From positions 1-17,559 of the forward strand of contig JAILBP010000014.1 in the NCBI GenBank assembly GCA_024680835.1: a DNA stretch of 17,559 nucleotides, given 5' to 3'. Each line of letters starts with the position of its first letter. Positions within the stretch are counted from its first letter, which is position 1. Origin of the DNA: RGIG6904 sp024680835. Lineage in GTDB: Bacteria; Bacillota; Clostridia; Lachnospirales; Lachnospiraceae. Shown piece by piece: positions 1 to 6,910 of this stretch. The position numbers and the translations under genes are program-made. The notes under the pieces are model-generated. The model was not told where the DNA came from. It searched no databases and was given only the letters and a program-made list of their open reading frames with translations.

Positions 1-170
1 GGCTCACTGCCACTTTTCTCGGACTGCTTTCTGTAGGTCACAGGTGATATCTCAGTCAATCCCTCCGGTTTTATGACCTGTCTGCCGTGATAGACCTCTG
101 CGTTTATCAGATCCGCGAACCTGCTCCTGTCGGAAAGGTAATTTACGATCACATTGTTAATTTGTCCCAT
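1..170 (-). CDS. Rpn-like (PD-(D/E)XK) nuclease / putative transposase, N-terminal fragment
   Basis: Only the first 56 codons are present; the gene runs off the low-coordinate edge. It starts at an ATG (168-170) preceded by GGAGG (178-182) at good spacing. The N-terminus reads MGQINNVIVNYLSDRSRFAD, followed by a segment with LINAEVYHGRQVIKPEGL. I recognise this as typical of Clostridial proteins annotated as Rpn family recombination-promoting nucleases or PD-(D/E)XK transposase-like proteins, which begin with a short leader, a YLSDxxRFADLxN motif and a 'G.Q.IKPEEL' motif. The catalytic core lies outside the window, so activity cannot be judged. Family members are usually solitary, multi-copy genes. 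The family call rests on the N-terminal motif alone. Confidence 0.6.
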   Translation of the reverse strand, partial: MGQINNVIVNYLSDRSRFADLINAEVYHGRQVIKPEGLTEISPVTYRKQSEKSGSE

Positions 171-186
171 TCACTTTCCTCCTTTT

Positions 187-215
187 AATATACTATCACT
201 GAACGATTTTTTCAA
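187..215 (-). promoter_or_regulatory. Weak candidate promoter for the Rpn-like gene
   Basis: On the minus strand a TTGAAA box (210-215) is followed after 17 bp by TATATT (187-192). Spacing is ideal, but transcription would start inside the GGAGG at 178-182, so the mRNA would lose part of its ribosome binding site. The real promoter may lie further upstream. Confidence 0.25.
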
Positions 216-289
216 CATAAACGCATGCATTTTCTAAATGTTGATTTTGAATTTGCGATACTATACCACGAAACTTGATCAATAAAAAT

Positions 290-338
290 AGCGTATTCTG
301 CAAATTTTAAAAAAAATCAAAAACTTGCAGCATACGCT
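290..338. repeat. Inverted repeat with 14-bp arms in AT-rich gap
   Basis: Left arm AGCGTATTCTGCAA (290-303) and right arm TTGCAGCATACGCT (325-338) are reverse complements at 13 of 14 positions, around a 21-nt A-rich spacer. It sits between the start of the Rpn-like gene and the tRNA-Ser terminator. There is no U-tract directly after either arm, so it is not a standard terminator. It could be an operator, a small palindromic repeat unit or the relic of a mobile element. Nothing else is visible in 216-396. Confidence 0.6.
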
Positions 339-396
339 AAATTTGGATTGTTCTTTTCAAAAAACATTCAAAACATGTACCACCCGTTTTTAGGCA

Positions 397-433
397 ATAA
401 AAAGCCCCGCAAACCTAATGTTTACGGGGTTTT
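397..433 (-). terminator. Rho-independent terminator of tRNA-Ser
   Basis: Read on the minus strand, CCCCGTAAAC (420-429 side) pairs with GTTTGCGGGG (405-414 side) around a 5-nt loop, with a G-U wobble, followed by CTTTTTATT. It lies just past the tRNA 3' end. The + strand reading also ends in four Ts, but no + strand gene precedes it. Confidence 0.8.
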
Positions 434-440
434 CACTGAA

Positions 441-526
441 CGGAGAGGGTGGGATTCGAACCCACGTGCCCTCGCGGACAAACGGTTTTCAAGACCGCCT
501 CGTTATGACCACTTCGATACCTCTCC
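441..526 (-). tRNA. tRNA-Ser (anticodon TGA)
   Basis: The minus strand folds as a class II tRNA. The acceptor stem begins GGAGAGG and ends CCTCTCC with discriminator G. The anticodon loop CTTGAAA contains TGA, the variable arm is long as expected for Ser, and the T-loop is GGTTCGAATCC. No CCA is encoded, so 3' maturation needs RNase Z (encoded at 4112-5020) and CCA-adding enzyme. It has its own promoter and terminator. Confidence 0.95.
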
Positions 527-538
527 ACAACAAATGGG

Positions 539-567
539 ATTTTATCACGGCTACAAACATATGTCAA
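539..567 (-). promoter_or_regulatory. Sigma-A promoter of tRNA-Ser
   Basis: Consensus -35 TTGACA (562-567), 17-bp spacer, -10 TAAAAT (539-544). The predicted start is about 6 nt before the tRNA 5' end at 526. This is the best match to consensus in the window, as expected for a stable RNA gene. Confidence 0.9.
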
Positions 568-636
568 GAATTATTTTTTAAATTTTTCCGGACTCGTTAT
601 TCTTCATCAGATTGTTGTTCTTTTTATTTGAAACAA

Positions 637-662
637 CATCCCGACGCATAAGCGACGGGATG
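637..662 (-). terminator. Terminator of the GLUG/ricin-type gene
   Basis: On the minus strand CATCCCGTCGC pairs with GCGTCGGGATG (10 of 11) around a 4-nt loop, followed by TTGTTTC. The U-tract is modest. It lies 34 bp past the stop codon of the 696-2273 gene. Confidence 0.65.
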
Positions 663-695
663 CTGCAGATAAGTGAACTATATAAAACGTCATGA

Positions 696-2273
696 TTACT
701 GTGCCGGTTCTATATACCAGATCACGTTATGTCCTATATCTTCATCCTCAAACCATCCCTCTTCCAGAGAAATACCGGTTCCGGGTAAAAACATGAAGCC
801 TGTGTATTGTGAGAGAGCCTTTTCGGTATCTTTCAACCATATATAATATGCATCTCCCTTTTTCTCTACTACCCATCTCTGTGTGAATCGATGCTCATTA
901 TAATCTACTTTCTGTGCGTAAACGTCGTCATTGGAAGAATTGCCCGTCAGGATATACCCTTCTTCATTAGTGATAGTATAAAATCCACCATCACGATACC
1001 GGAAATAAAACTTCTGAGCCGTATCCGAAGCAACTATATCGGAATCGCCGTTCACAGTAACGTAGGAACCATATCTGATGGTATAATAACCATCTTCAAG
1101 AATCCTGTATTGTGATTCATCCACATTTACCTTTGTCTGAGTGAAGAGTTTAAGCTGCGGTTCCTTTCCCTTCACCTTCTTAAATGCTTTACCAAGCTTA
1201 GAAGCTCCCGATCTGCACAGTGCTTTCTTCTTTATCTTTTTCACACTCTTTGTATCTATAAACTGTCTGTTGGAGCTCTTTTTATCAATTGACGAATTTG
1301 TACAATAACAATTTTTAATGATCGCGTAATTCTCATTTGTCTGAACACCCATTATAAGACCTTTGGTTCCGTCAGACTTTACCGAATAATTCATCACGAG
1401 ACAATTTAAGCAACCAATACCCGAATCCGACTGTCCACCGGAAGCTACCAGGCCTCCTGTTGTTTTTGTGTCGAGGCATTTCAGATTCTTCACCTTACAA
1501 GAAAAGAAAATATTACCCTGAAAATCATTTGGCAGTTTAAGAGCATCGCCAAACAAAAGCGGATTAATGATCACTCCGCCGCATGCCAGCACTGCCTCCA
1601 TGGCAGCAACCGTAAAAATATTCATCCAGGTCTCTGTATAGTCATAGGTAGCGTTTCCGACAATACCACCTGCATTTCCGCTAAGAAGTTTCACATTATC
1701 AATATCGATACCATAGAAATTGGAATTCTGAGAGTAAGCAGATACCGTTCCTATAGTCCCCAGCACATTCAGATAAGCTTTTTTGATCTTTACATTCACA
1801 ATGTTTGATCCTTTTACATATCCGAATAATCCGGCATCCGCATACCATACATTAAACCAGTTTGAGTATTTCTCCGTATCATTGATATAGAGACCGGAAA
1901 TCGTATGTCCCTGTCCGTTGAAGGTACCACAGAAAGGATGCTCCTTTGAACCGATCATCGTCCACTGGTGAGCCGGCTTTTTCTTATCCCATTTATTGAA
2001 ATTCGTAGTTTTGTTCAAAGCAATGTCCTTTGTAAGACATATGAGTACACCATAAAAGCTGGTACCGTTATTTACGAGCTCGGCCAATCCGGCAAGCTGC
2101 TCCGGTGTGGATATTTCATAATAATCCAGATCTCCGGTATACCATTTTGTATCAGTCTTTCCGTTCCACACCTTTGATGACGCGGCAAAGACAGTGTTTT
2201 CACCGCGAAATACCACTGATGTGGAAAAGACTAACGTAAAGATCAAAACAAAAGATAAAACCTTTTTTAGCAT
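696..2273 (-). CDS. Secreted GLUG-motif beta-helix protein with C-terminal ricin-like domain
   Basis: 525 aa, starting at an ATG preceded by AAAAAGGAGGAG. Residues 1-31 form a classical signal peptide (MLKK, hydrophobic core, VFAA cleavage region). Residues about 34-90 carry the WNG and YYEISTPEQLAGLAELVNNG segment that commonly opens extracellular beta-structured GLUG proteins. Around 115-127 is GTFNGQGHTISGL, typical of right-handed beta-helix/GLUG repeats, with further turns at about 148-205 and 272-305. Residues 343-377 form a very basic linker (KSVKKIKKK, KAFKKVKGK). Residues about 393-525 look like a ricin-type beta-trefoil (DGYYTIRYG, GGFYTITNEEGYIL, RWVVEKKGDAYYIW), which usually binds carbohydrate. 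There is no LPxTG or membrane anchor, so it is probably released or held by the basic linker. It appears monocistronic. The ligand is unknown, and the domain calls come from motif reading only. Confidence 0.75.
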   Translation of the reverse strand: MLKKVLSFVLIFTLVFSTSVVFRGENTVFAASSKVWNGKTDTKWYTGDLDYYEISTPEQLAGLAELVNNGTSFYGVLICLTKDIALNKTTNFNKWDKKKPAHQWTMIGSKEHPFCGTFNGQGHTISGLYINDTEKYSNWFNVWYADAGLFGYVKGSNIVNVKIKKAYLNVLGTIGTVSAYSQNSNFYGIDIDNVKLLSGNAGGIVGNATYDYTETWMNIFTVAAMEAVLACGGVIINPLLFGDALKLPNDFQGNIFFSCKVKNLKCLDTKTTGGLVASGGQSDSGIGCLNCLVMNYSVKSDGTKGLIMGVQTNENYAIIKNCYCTNSSIDKKSSNRQFIDTKSVKKIKKKALCRSGASKLGKAFKKVKGKEPQLKLFTQTKVNVDESQYRILEDGYYTIRYGSYVTVNGDSDIVASDTAQKFYFRYRDGGFYTITNEEGYILTGNSSNDDVYAQKVDYNEHRFTQRWVVEKKGDAYYIWLKDTEKALSQYTGFMFLPGTGISLEEGWFEDEDIGHNVIWYIEPAQ

Positions 2274-2351
2274 TTCTCTCCTCCTTTTTCACAAACACGG
2301 TCCGAGGTAACTCTGATATTTTCGTTAATCACGGACCAAGCACCATTACCT

Positions 2352-2377
2352 ATTATACCATCCCCCTCAAAAGTCAA
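2352..2377 (-). promoter_or_regulatory. Extended -10 promoter of the GLUG/ricin gene
   Basis: TGGTATAAT (2352-2360) is a perfect -10 with the extended TGn motif. A TTGACT (2372-2377) lies only 14 bp upstream, too close for a standard -35, so the extended -10 probably carries recognition. The implied leader of about 70 nt contains complementary GGTCCG/CGGACC segments (2299-2304 and 2332-2337). Confidence 0.6.
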
Positions 2378-2420
2378 GCCCTGTCTGCGTTTTCAGCGTT
2401 TTGCAGTTTCTAAGACATAA

Positions 2421-2459
2421 TAATAAACCCGACCCCGTTTTAGTAACGGGATCTGGTTT
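2421..2459 (-). terminator. Terminator of the t6A/RNase Z operon
   Basis: The arms 2425-2439 and 2445-2459 are complementary at 13 of 15 positions around a 5-nt loop. On the minus strand they are followed by TTTATTATTATG. It lies 15 bp past the tsaD stop codon, closing the operon. Confidence 0.8.
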
Positions 2460-2474
2460 CATAAATTCTGATCT

Positions 2475-3494
2475 CTATCCAAGCTTAAGGTTAGGTATGG
2501 CATTTAAGTCGAGACCGGCGAAGTCGCCGGCGAGGTATTGATGAAAGGCTGCCGCGCCTATCATGGCAGCATTGTCCGTGCAGAAGATCGGGGAGGGATG
2601 ATAAAACTTTACTCCCTTCTCAGCGCACATCTTCTCCATGGCGGTACGAAGCGTGCCGTTTGAGGCGACACCGCCCGCGATGGCAAATTTGTCTGCGGAG
2701 AACTCTTCTATGGCCATTCTCGCGCGGTCGGTCAGGACTTCTATCACCGACTCCTGGAAGGATGCGGCCACATCTGCGGTGTTGACCGTCTCTCCCTTCA
2801 TCTCGCAGGAATTCAGGTAGTTTAAGACCGCAGATTTCAATCCGCTGAAAGAAAAATCATACTCTCCGTCGCCAACCTTCGGCTTCGGGAAAGGAATGGC
2901 AAAAGCATCACCCTCGTGAGCGCATTTTTCTATCTTGGGTCCGCCGGGATACCCAAGTCCTATGGCTCTGGCCACCTTGTCAAAGGCCTCCCCCGCAGCG
3001 TCATCCCTGGTAGCTCCCAAGACCTCGTATTTGCCGTAGTCTGCCACTCTCACCAGATGAGTATGTCCTCCCGATATCACAAGACACAGGAAGGGCGGCT
3101 CAAGATCTTTATTCTCGATGTAATTGGCACTGATGTGTCCCTCAATGTGATGAACCGCTATCAGCGGTTTGTGCGCGGCAAACGCAATGCCCTTGGCTGC
3201 GGCAACTCCTACCAAAAGCGCTCCCACAAGACCGGGACCGTATGTCACAGCCACCGCGTCAATATCTCCGATGGTAACATCCGCCTCGTAAAGCGCCTGC
3301 TCCACCACACTGTTTATCTTCTCAATATGAGCCCTGGAAGCGATCTCCGGCACCACTCCGCCGTACAGCGTGTGAACCGGAACCTGCGAAGCTATGATGT
3401 TGGACATAACATCGCGGCCATCCCTCACCACCGCCGCTGCGGTCTCATCACAGGAACTCTCTATCGCCAGTATTTTTACGTCAGACTTTTTCAA
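2475..3494 (-). CDS. tsaD: tRNA N6-adenosine threonylcarbamoyltransferase TsaD
   Basis: TsaD transfers the threonylcarbamoyl group from TC-AMP to A37 of ANN-decoding tRNAs, working with TsaB and TsaE, both encoded upstream in the same operon. The protein is about 339 aa, the normal length. Visible signatures: KILAIESSCDETAAAVV at the N-terminus, HHIEGH (115-120; the HxxxH metal ligands), SGGHTHLV (141-148), GATRDDAAGEAFDKVAR, GGVASNG and CTDNAAMIG (305-313; Asp metal ligand). The frame stays open to 3623, but that extension overlaps the preceding gene and is unlike the family. Two TTG codons fit the family start: 3494 (10 nt from GGAGG at 3505-3509) and 3500 (4 nt). I prefer 3494. Either way the gene begins inside the 3' end of the preceding gene, which suggests translational coupling. 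No key residue is missing. Confidence 0.95.
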   Translation of the reverse strand: MKKSDVKILAIESSCDETAAAVVRDGRDVMSNIIASQVPVHTLYGGVVPEIASRAHIEKINSVVEQALYEADVTIGDIDAVAVTYGPGLVGALLVGVAAAKGIAFAAHKPLIAVHHIEGHISANYIENKDLEPPFLCLVISGGHTHLVRVADYGKYEVLGATRDDAAGEAFDKVARAIGLGYPGGPKIEKCAHEGDAFAIPFPKPKVGDGEYDFSFSGLKSAVLNYLNSCEMKGETVNTADVAASFQESVIEVLTDRARMAIEEFSADKFAIAGGVASNGTLRTAMEKMCAEKGVKFYHPSPIFCTDNAAMIGAAAFHQYLAGDFAGLDLNAIPNLKLG

Positions 3495-4041
3495 AGCCAA
3501 GTATCCTCCACTTTCCGGTCGCATCCTTTCGGAACAGGTATCTCTCGTAGGTCTTTGTGAAATCCGCTGCTCCGCTTCGCGTAAAATATGAAGCTTCCAT
3601 AATGGCATAGCTCTCGCCGTCAACCTCTTTGTAGATCACATCGGCGGATGCCGCCACACTGGATTTCACAATGCTCTTCTGCGACTTTCTGTACAGAGCT
3701 ATATCATTTACCAGGCTCGTATAATTTGAATCAAAGGAATTTACCGACAACAGCTCGTTATCGTAAAACACACGCTGTTTTTCCAATAAAGTCCTGATCT
3801 GCGAGTCGTTAAGATCTTCATTGTATATTGCCACAAGGTATCTGTTGTACATCTTGAGAACTTCTCTCGGTGTAGAAGGATAAGTGCTCTCAACCTTGAG
3901 GGTCAGCAGCTTGTCCAGCTCGGAAACATCTGTGACATATTCCGCATTCGCATGAGGCTTAAAGGTGATATAGCAATATCCCCCCACAATGACCACCGCG
4001 ATCAATATTAAACTGAGTAAGATTTTTTTGTTTGATGACAT
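3481..4041 (-). CDS. Small membrane-anchored protein of unknown function (possibly the DUF6715 family)
   Basis: 186 aa, ATG preceded by AGGAG. Residues 1-5 are a short polar/basic start (MSSNKK), residues about 6-27 a single transmembrane helix or uncleaved signal (ILLSLILIAVVIVGGYCYIT), and the remainder is predicted to be outside the cytoplasm. The soluble part has PSTPREVLKMYNRYLVAIYN (residues about 55-75) and ends in a KTYERYLFRKD..GKWRILGFEKV segment. This architecture resembles NTF2-like or lipoprotein-like domains in which a W-RI-GFE strand closes a sheet. I recall similar proteins beside tsaD in Lachnospiraceae under a DUF6715 label, but I cannot confirm that. Its last 14-20 bp overlap the start of tsaD, and it contains tsaD's ribosome binding site. 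The function is not known. Confidence 0.75.
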   Translation of the reverse strand: MSSNKKILLSLILIAVVIVGGYCYITFKPHANAEYVTDVSELDKLLTLKVESTYPSTPREVLKMYNRYLVAIYNEDLNDSQIRTLLEKQRVFYDNELLSVNSFDSNYTSLVNDIALYRKSQKSIVKSSVAASADVIYKEVDGESYAIMEASYFTRSGAADFTKTYERYLFRKDATGKWRILGFEKV

Positions 4042-4111
4042 AAATCTACTCCTGTCGTCACTACCATCATCCGTTTCCTAAAACCTGCGTCCGCCGGGCT
4101 CCCTAAAGCTC

Positions 4112-5020
4112 TCAGTCGACAAAGTTCAGTTCCTTCAACTTTCCGTCTTTTCCCATATGGGCATTCTCGAATATCTTACGGACAGCGCCCATATATCTCT
4201 CACCGTGCATCAGAGACGGCGAGAAATGTGTCAGCCAAAGCTCATCCGCACCGGCATCACGCGCCACTTCAGCAGCCTCATAAAATGTCATGTGCTTGTA
4301 TTTTTTGGCATTGGGAAGCTTTTCCTCCTCTGCATACATGCCCTCGCAGATCAAAAGATCCGCATCTTTTGCGTTTTTTACCAGACTGTCTGTCGGTCTC
4401 GTATCTGTGCAGTAGCAGACCCTAAGGCCCTTGCGCTCCTCACCCATGACCAGATCCGGAGTGTAGGTATTGCCCTCAAACTCCACAGTCTCGCCTCTCT
4501 GCAGCATACCCCACATCTGAATGGGTATGGGTAACTTCTTTGCAGCCTCGGCGTCAAAGCGGCCTTTTCTCTTTATATCTATGGTGTATCCGTAACACAC
4601 AACATTGTGATGTACCTTGAAGGCCGTTATATTATAACCGTTTATCTCAAGCTTTTCCTCCGGAGAAGTGATCTCCACGTACCGTATGGGAAAAGGCAGC
4701 TCCGGCGCTATAACACGGAGAGACTCCACCACATGCTGCAAGCCCTTCGGTCCCACCAGAGTCAGCTCATCCGTCCGGTCTTCATTGCCCATGGACAATA
4801 GCATCCCGGGCAGCCCCGAAATATGGTCCGCATGATAATGCGTAAAACATATCGTATCTATGGGATTTGAGGAAAAGCCCGCCTCTTTCAGCGCAATCTG
4901 CGTACCCTCACCGCAGTCTATCAGAAGACTGCTGCCGTTATATCTGGCCAGCATCGATGTGAGCCATCTGCCCGGCTGCGGCATCATCCCCGCCGTTCCC
5001 AGTAAACATATATCTAACAT
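4112..5020 (-). CDS. rnz: Ribonuclease Z (tRNA 3' endonuclease)
   Basis: 302 aa from the ATG at 5018-5020, which places the conserved MLDICLLGTAGMMP start exactly as in the family. The frame could begin at a GTG at 5071, but that adds 17 residues without family resemblance. It has the metallo-beta-lactamase fold with the zinc motif HYHADH (61-66), further ligands in the HH at 137-138, CTDTRP (Asp206), KHMTF (243-247) and THFSP (His265). The enzyme cleaves the 3' trailer from tRNA precursors that lack an encoded CCA. Both tRNA genes in this window lack CCA, so they are natural substrates. Its place between rimI and tsaD makes a tRNA-maturation cluster. The ribosome binding site is weak (AAAAAGG), and a 152-bp gap separates it from rimI. 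Confidence 0.93.
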   Translation of the reverse strand: MLDICLLGTAGMMPQPGRWLTSMLARYNGSSLLIDCGEGTQIALKEAGFSSNPIDTICFTHYHADHISGLPGMLLSMGNEDRTDELTLVGPKGLQHVVESLRVIAPELPFPIRYVEITSPEEKLEINGYNITAFKVHHNVVCYGYTIDIKRKGRFDAEAAKKLPIPIQMWGMLQRGETVEFEGNTYTPDLVMGEERKGLRVCYCTDTRPTDSLVKNAKDADLLICEGMYAEEEKLPNAKKYKHMTFYEAAEVARDAGADELWLTHFSPSLMHGERYMGAVRKIFENAHMGKDGKLKELNFVD

Positions 5021-5172
5021 AGTCTGACCTTTTTCTAATTTATCAATCCCGATCTGTTGATCCCCAAACACGATATCCCTTTCAAATACCGATACAGGTA
5101 CAAATGCTGATCAAGCATTTTCCGATCACCGGCAAATCCGGCCGACAACCGGGATCGGGCTGTGACATATCC
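5021..5172 (-). other. Intra-operon gap between rimI and rnz with dyad symmetry
   Basis: These 152 bp carry no convincing gene. They contain a 7-bp-arm dyad (AAATGCT 5102-5108, AGCATTT 5114-5120) and a GC-rich stretch with repeated CCGG and GATC units (about 5127-5160). There is no U-tract, so termination is unlikely. It may be a processing site or regulatory hairpin upstream of rnz. Confidence 0.4.
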
Positions 5173-5715
5173 CTATGCCAGCTCCTTCACCATCAGCAGT
5201 GCCGCTTCCACAGGGTTTCTGTAGAACGCCTTCCTGACTCCGCACTGCGAAAAGCCTTTTTTTTGATAGAGGGATATCGCAGGTATATTCGACTCCCTGA
5301 CCTCCAGAAAGATCTTTTCCATGCCGTGCGCTCCTGCGACCCGTATCAGCTCGTCCATCAGCATGCCGGCGATCCCCAGCTTACGGAGATCCTCCCTCAC
5401 AGCCACGTTGGTGATCTCCCCCTCATCGGCAGCCATGTACATGCACACATATCCGGCGATCAAATGTGTACTGTTACCTGCAGGATCCGTCTCAGCGGAA
5501 GCTTCCGATAATGCAGCACTCTCACCGGCATCTTCTCCGGCAAGCTCCGGCGATCCTGTCTGCTCTGCCGCATCCGCCACCAGCAACACCACATCATCCC
5601 TGTACAGCACATCCATAAAAGCCTGTGCGCTCCAGGGTTCGGAAAAACATTCTGCCTCTATGGCCGCCACAGCATCGATGTCCTCCTGTACCGGCCGTCT
5701 CACCGAAACCGTCAT
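5173..5715 (-). CDS. rimI: Ribosomal protein bS18-alanine N-acetyltransferase RimI
   Basis: 180 aa GNAT acetyltransferase. The N-terminus has VRRPVQEDIDAVAAIEAECF and PWS, typical of RimI. The acetyl-CoA site is RKLGIAGML (111-119), the core strand is GEITNVAV (99-106), and FLEVRESNIPAISLYQKKGF (136-155) is the signature C-terminal block, followed by a conserved FYRNP Tyr. Its ATG overlaps the tsaB stop as ATGA, and GGAGGG lies 5 nt upstream, so the genes are translationally coupled. The protein is about 30 aa longer than usual because residues about 49-83 form an Ala/Glu/Ser/Gly-rich insertion, between the strand ending VVLLVADA and the one starting HLIAGYV. The natural target is the N-terminus of ribosomal protein bS18, though RimI homologues may be broader. 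Confidence 0.9.
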   Translation of the reverse strand: MTVSVRRPVQEDIDAVAAIEAECFSEPWSAQAFMDVLYRDDVVLLVADAAEQTGSPELAGEDAGESAALSEASAETDPAGNSTHLIAGYVCMYMAADEGEITNVAVREDLRKLGIAGMLMDELIRVAGAHGMEKIFLEVRESNIPAISLYQKKGFSQCGVRKAFYRNPVEAALLMVKELA

Positions 5716-6428
5716 ACAGTCCCTCCGAGCCGCTCTTCCCGCTCCCTTTCTGCCTGGGATTTTCTCATATATATGGGTGCATGCTCAGACGCAGTCACCG
5801 TAATGCCTTTTTCAAAATATACGCAGCCCAGCGCGGCCACAGAAGACGCTCTCTGCCTGTTCAGATGCGCCGGTGCGAATCTGTATGGCACCTGACACTC
5901 TGCGCTTATCATATCGACGAAAACAGGAACTCCGTCACCTAAGAACACCACTGCTTCCCCGAGTCTGTTGATATCCGCGATAAGCTCATGCATATCGCAG
6001 GCATCCTGTTCCATCACCGTCTCAAATTCACCGGAAACATCTGTAAATCTGTACACTCCGCAGTATACCTGCCCACGCCTTGCGTCCATTATGGGACACA
6101 CAAGGCTCCTGCATCCCCAGAGGTTGTAAGCCAGACCCTCCAGAGAAGGAACATTTATGAGTGGTATTCCTGCCACCAGCCCCATGCCCTTAGCTGTAGC
6201 TGATCCTATGCGAAGTCCCGTGAAAGATCCGGGTCCCGCCGATACGGCAATGGCGTCAAGATCCGCCGTATCTGTCTCAGACATGCGCATTATCTCTTCG
6301 ATCATGGGCATCAGTGTCACCGAATGTGTTTTTTTGTGATCTGTCGTATACTCGGCTACCAGTATGTCATCCTGCACTATCGCGGCAGAGGCCACCAGCC
6401 CCGAGCTCTCTATTGCCAAAATCTTCAT
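5712..6428 (-). CDS. tsaB: tRNA threonylcarbamoyladenosine biosynthesis protein TsaB
   Basis: 238 aa from the ATG at 6426-6428, which gives the family start MKILAIESSG. The frame stays open to a GTG at 6479 overlapping the tsaE stop, but that would add 17 unrelated residues and has no better ribosome binding site. TsaB is an inactive TsaD paralogue that dimerises with TsaD and, with TsaE, forms the t6A transferase complex. Visible blocks: MKILAIESSG, HSVTLMPMIEEIM (35-47), AVSAGPGSFTGLRIGSATAKG (61-81, the TsaB hallmark) and PIMDARRGQVYCGVY (112-126). It lacks the HxxxH metal site of TsaD, as expected. A weak AGGA lies about 14 nt upstream of the ATG, and coupling to tsaE probably helps initiation. 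Confidence 0.93.
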   Translation of the reverse strand: MKILAIESSGLVASAAIVQDDILVAEYTTDHKKTHSVTLMPMIEEIMRMSETDTADLDAIAVSAGPGSFTGLRIGSATAKGMGLVAGIPLINVPSLEGLAYNLWGCRSLVCPIMDARRGQVYCGVYRFTDVSGEFETVMEQDACDMHELIADINRLGEAVVFLGDGVPVFVDMISAECQVPYRFAPAHLNRQRASSVAALGCVYFEKGITVTASEHAPIYMRKSQAEREREERLGGTV

Positions 6429-6475
6429 AGTAAGCTTATATATTCCTATAATCGCATTTCCGCCCGGATATACCG

Positions 6476-6895
6476 TCACGCCACGGTAATGCGTCTGTAA
6501 TCCGTGCCTTTGGAGGGATCCTTGAAAATACTGACCGCAGTCACCGTATCCGGCAAAAGATCATCCACCATCTCCGGCCATTCTATGATGCAGACTCCGT
6601 CACCGAAAAAATAATCTTCGTAGCCTATAGCCTCCATCTCACCCGGATCTTCTATCCTGTAGGTATCGAAGTGATAGAGTGGAAGCCTTCCGTCATCATA
6701 AACCTGCAGTATGGTGAAGGTCGGCGAACAGACATGATCTTTTATGCCCAGTCCTGCCGCCACTCCCTGGGCAAACACTGTCTTGCCCACTCCAAGGTCA
6801 CCGCTTAAGGTTATGATGTCGCCGGCTTTTGCGTTCTCTCCTATATGTTTTCCTATGTCAAATGTCTCTGTCTGTGAGAATGTTTCTGACGTCAT
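6476..6895 (-). CDS. tsaE: tRNA threonylcarbamoyladenosine biosynthesis ATPase TsaE
   Basis: 139 aa, slightly below the usual 150. It is a P-loop ATPase that drives the catalytic cycle of the TsaB-TsaD complex. The Walker A motif is GDLGVGKT (32-39), followed by FAQGVAAGLGI, the SPTFTILQVY segment (57-66), LYHFDTYRI (73-81), and the conserved CIIEWPE (102-108). All family hallmarks are present. The ATG is preceded by GGGGAG, and 15 bp separate it from the upstream ycxB-like stop. It is the first of the t6A genes; the TC-AMP synthase gene (tsaC/sua5) is not in this window. Confidence 0.95.
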   Translation of the reverse strand: MTSETFSQTETFDIGKHIGENAKAGDIITLSGDLGVGKTVFAQGVAAGLGIKDHVCSPTFTILQVYDDGRLPLYHFDTYRIEDPGEMEAIGYEDYFFGDGVCIIEWPEMVDDLLPDTVTAVSIFKDPSKGTDYRRITVA

Positions 6896-6910
6896 GTGCC
6901 CATCTCCCCG

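Noticed and set aside
2299..2337. GGTCCG/CGGACC pairing in the leader of the GLUG/ricin gene
   Set aside because: Only six base pairs across a 27-nt loop; too weak to call a regulatory structure.
2916..3560. 214-aa open frame on the + strand
   Set aside because: It lies antisense to tsaD, whose motifs are complete, and its protein has no recognisable domain or ribosome binding site.
5321..5803. 160-aa Ser/Ala-rich open frame on the + strand
   Set aside because: Antisense to rimI and tsaB; the low-complexity RimI insertion keeps the opposite frame open.
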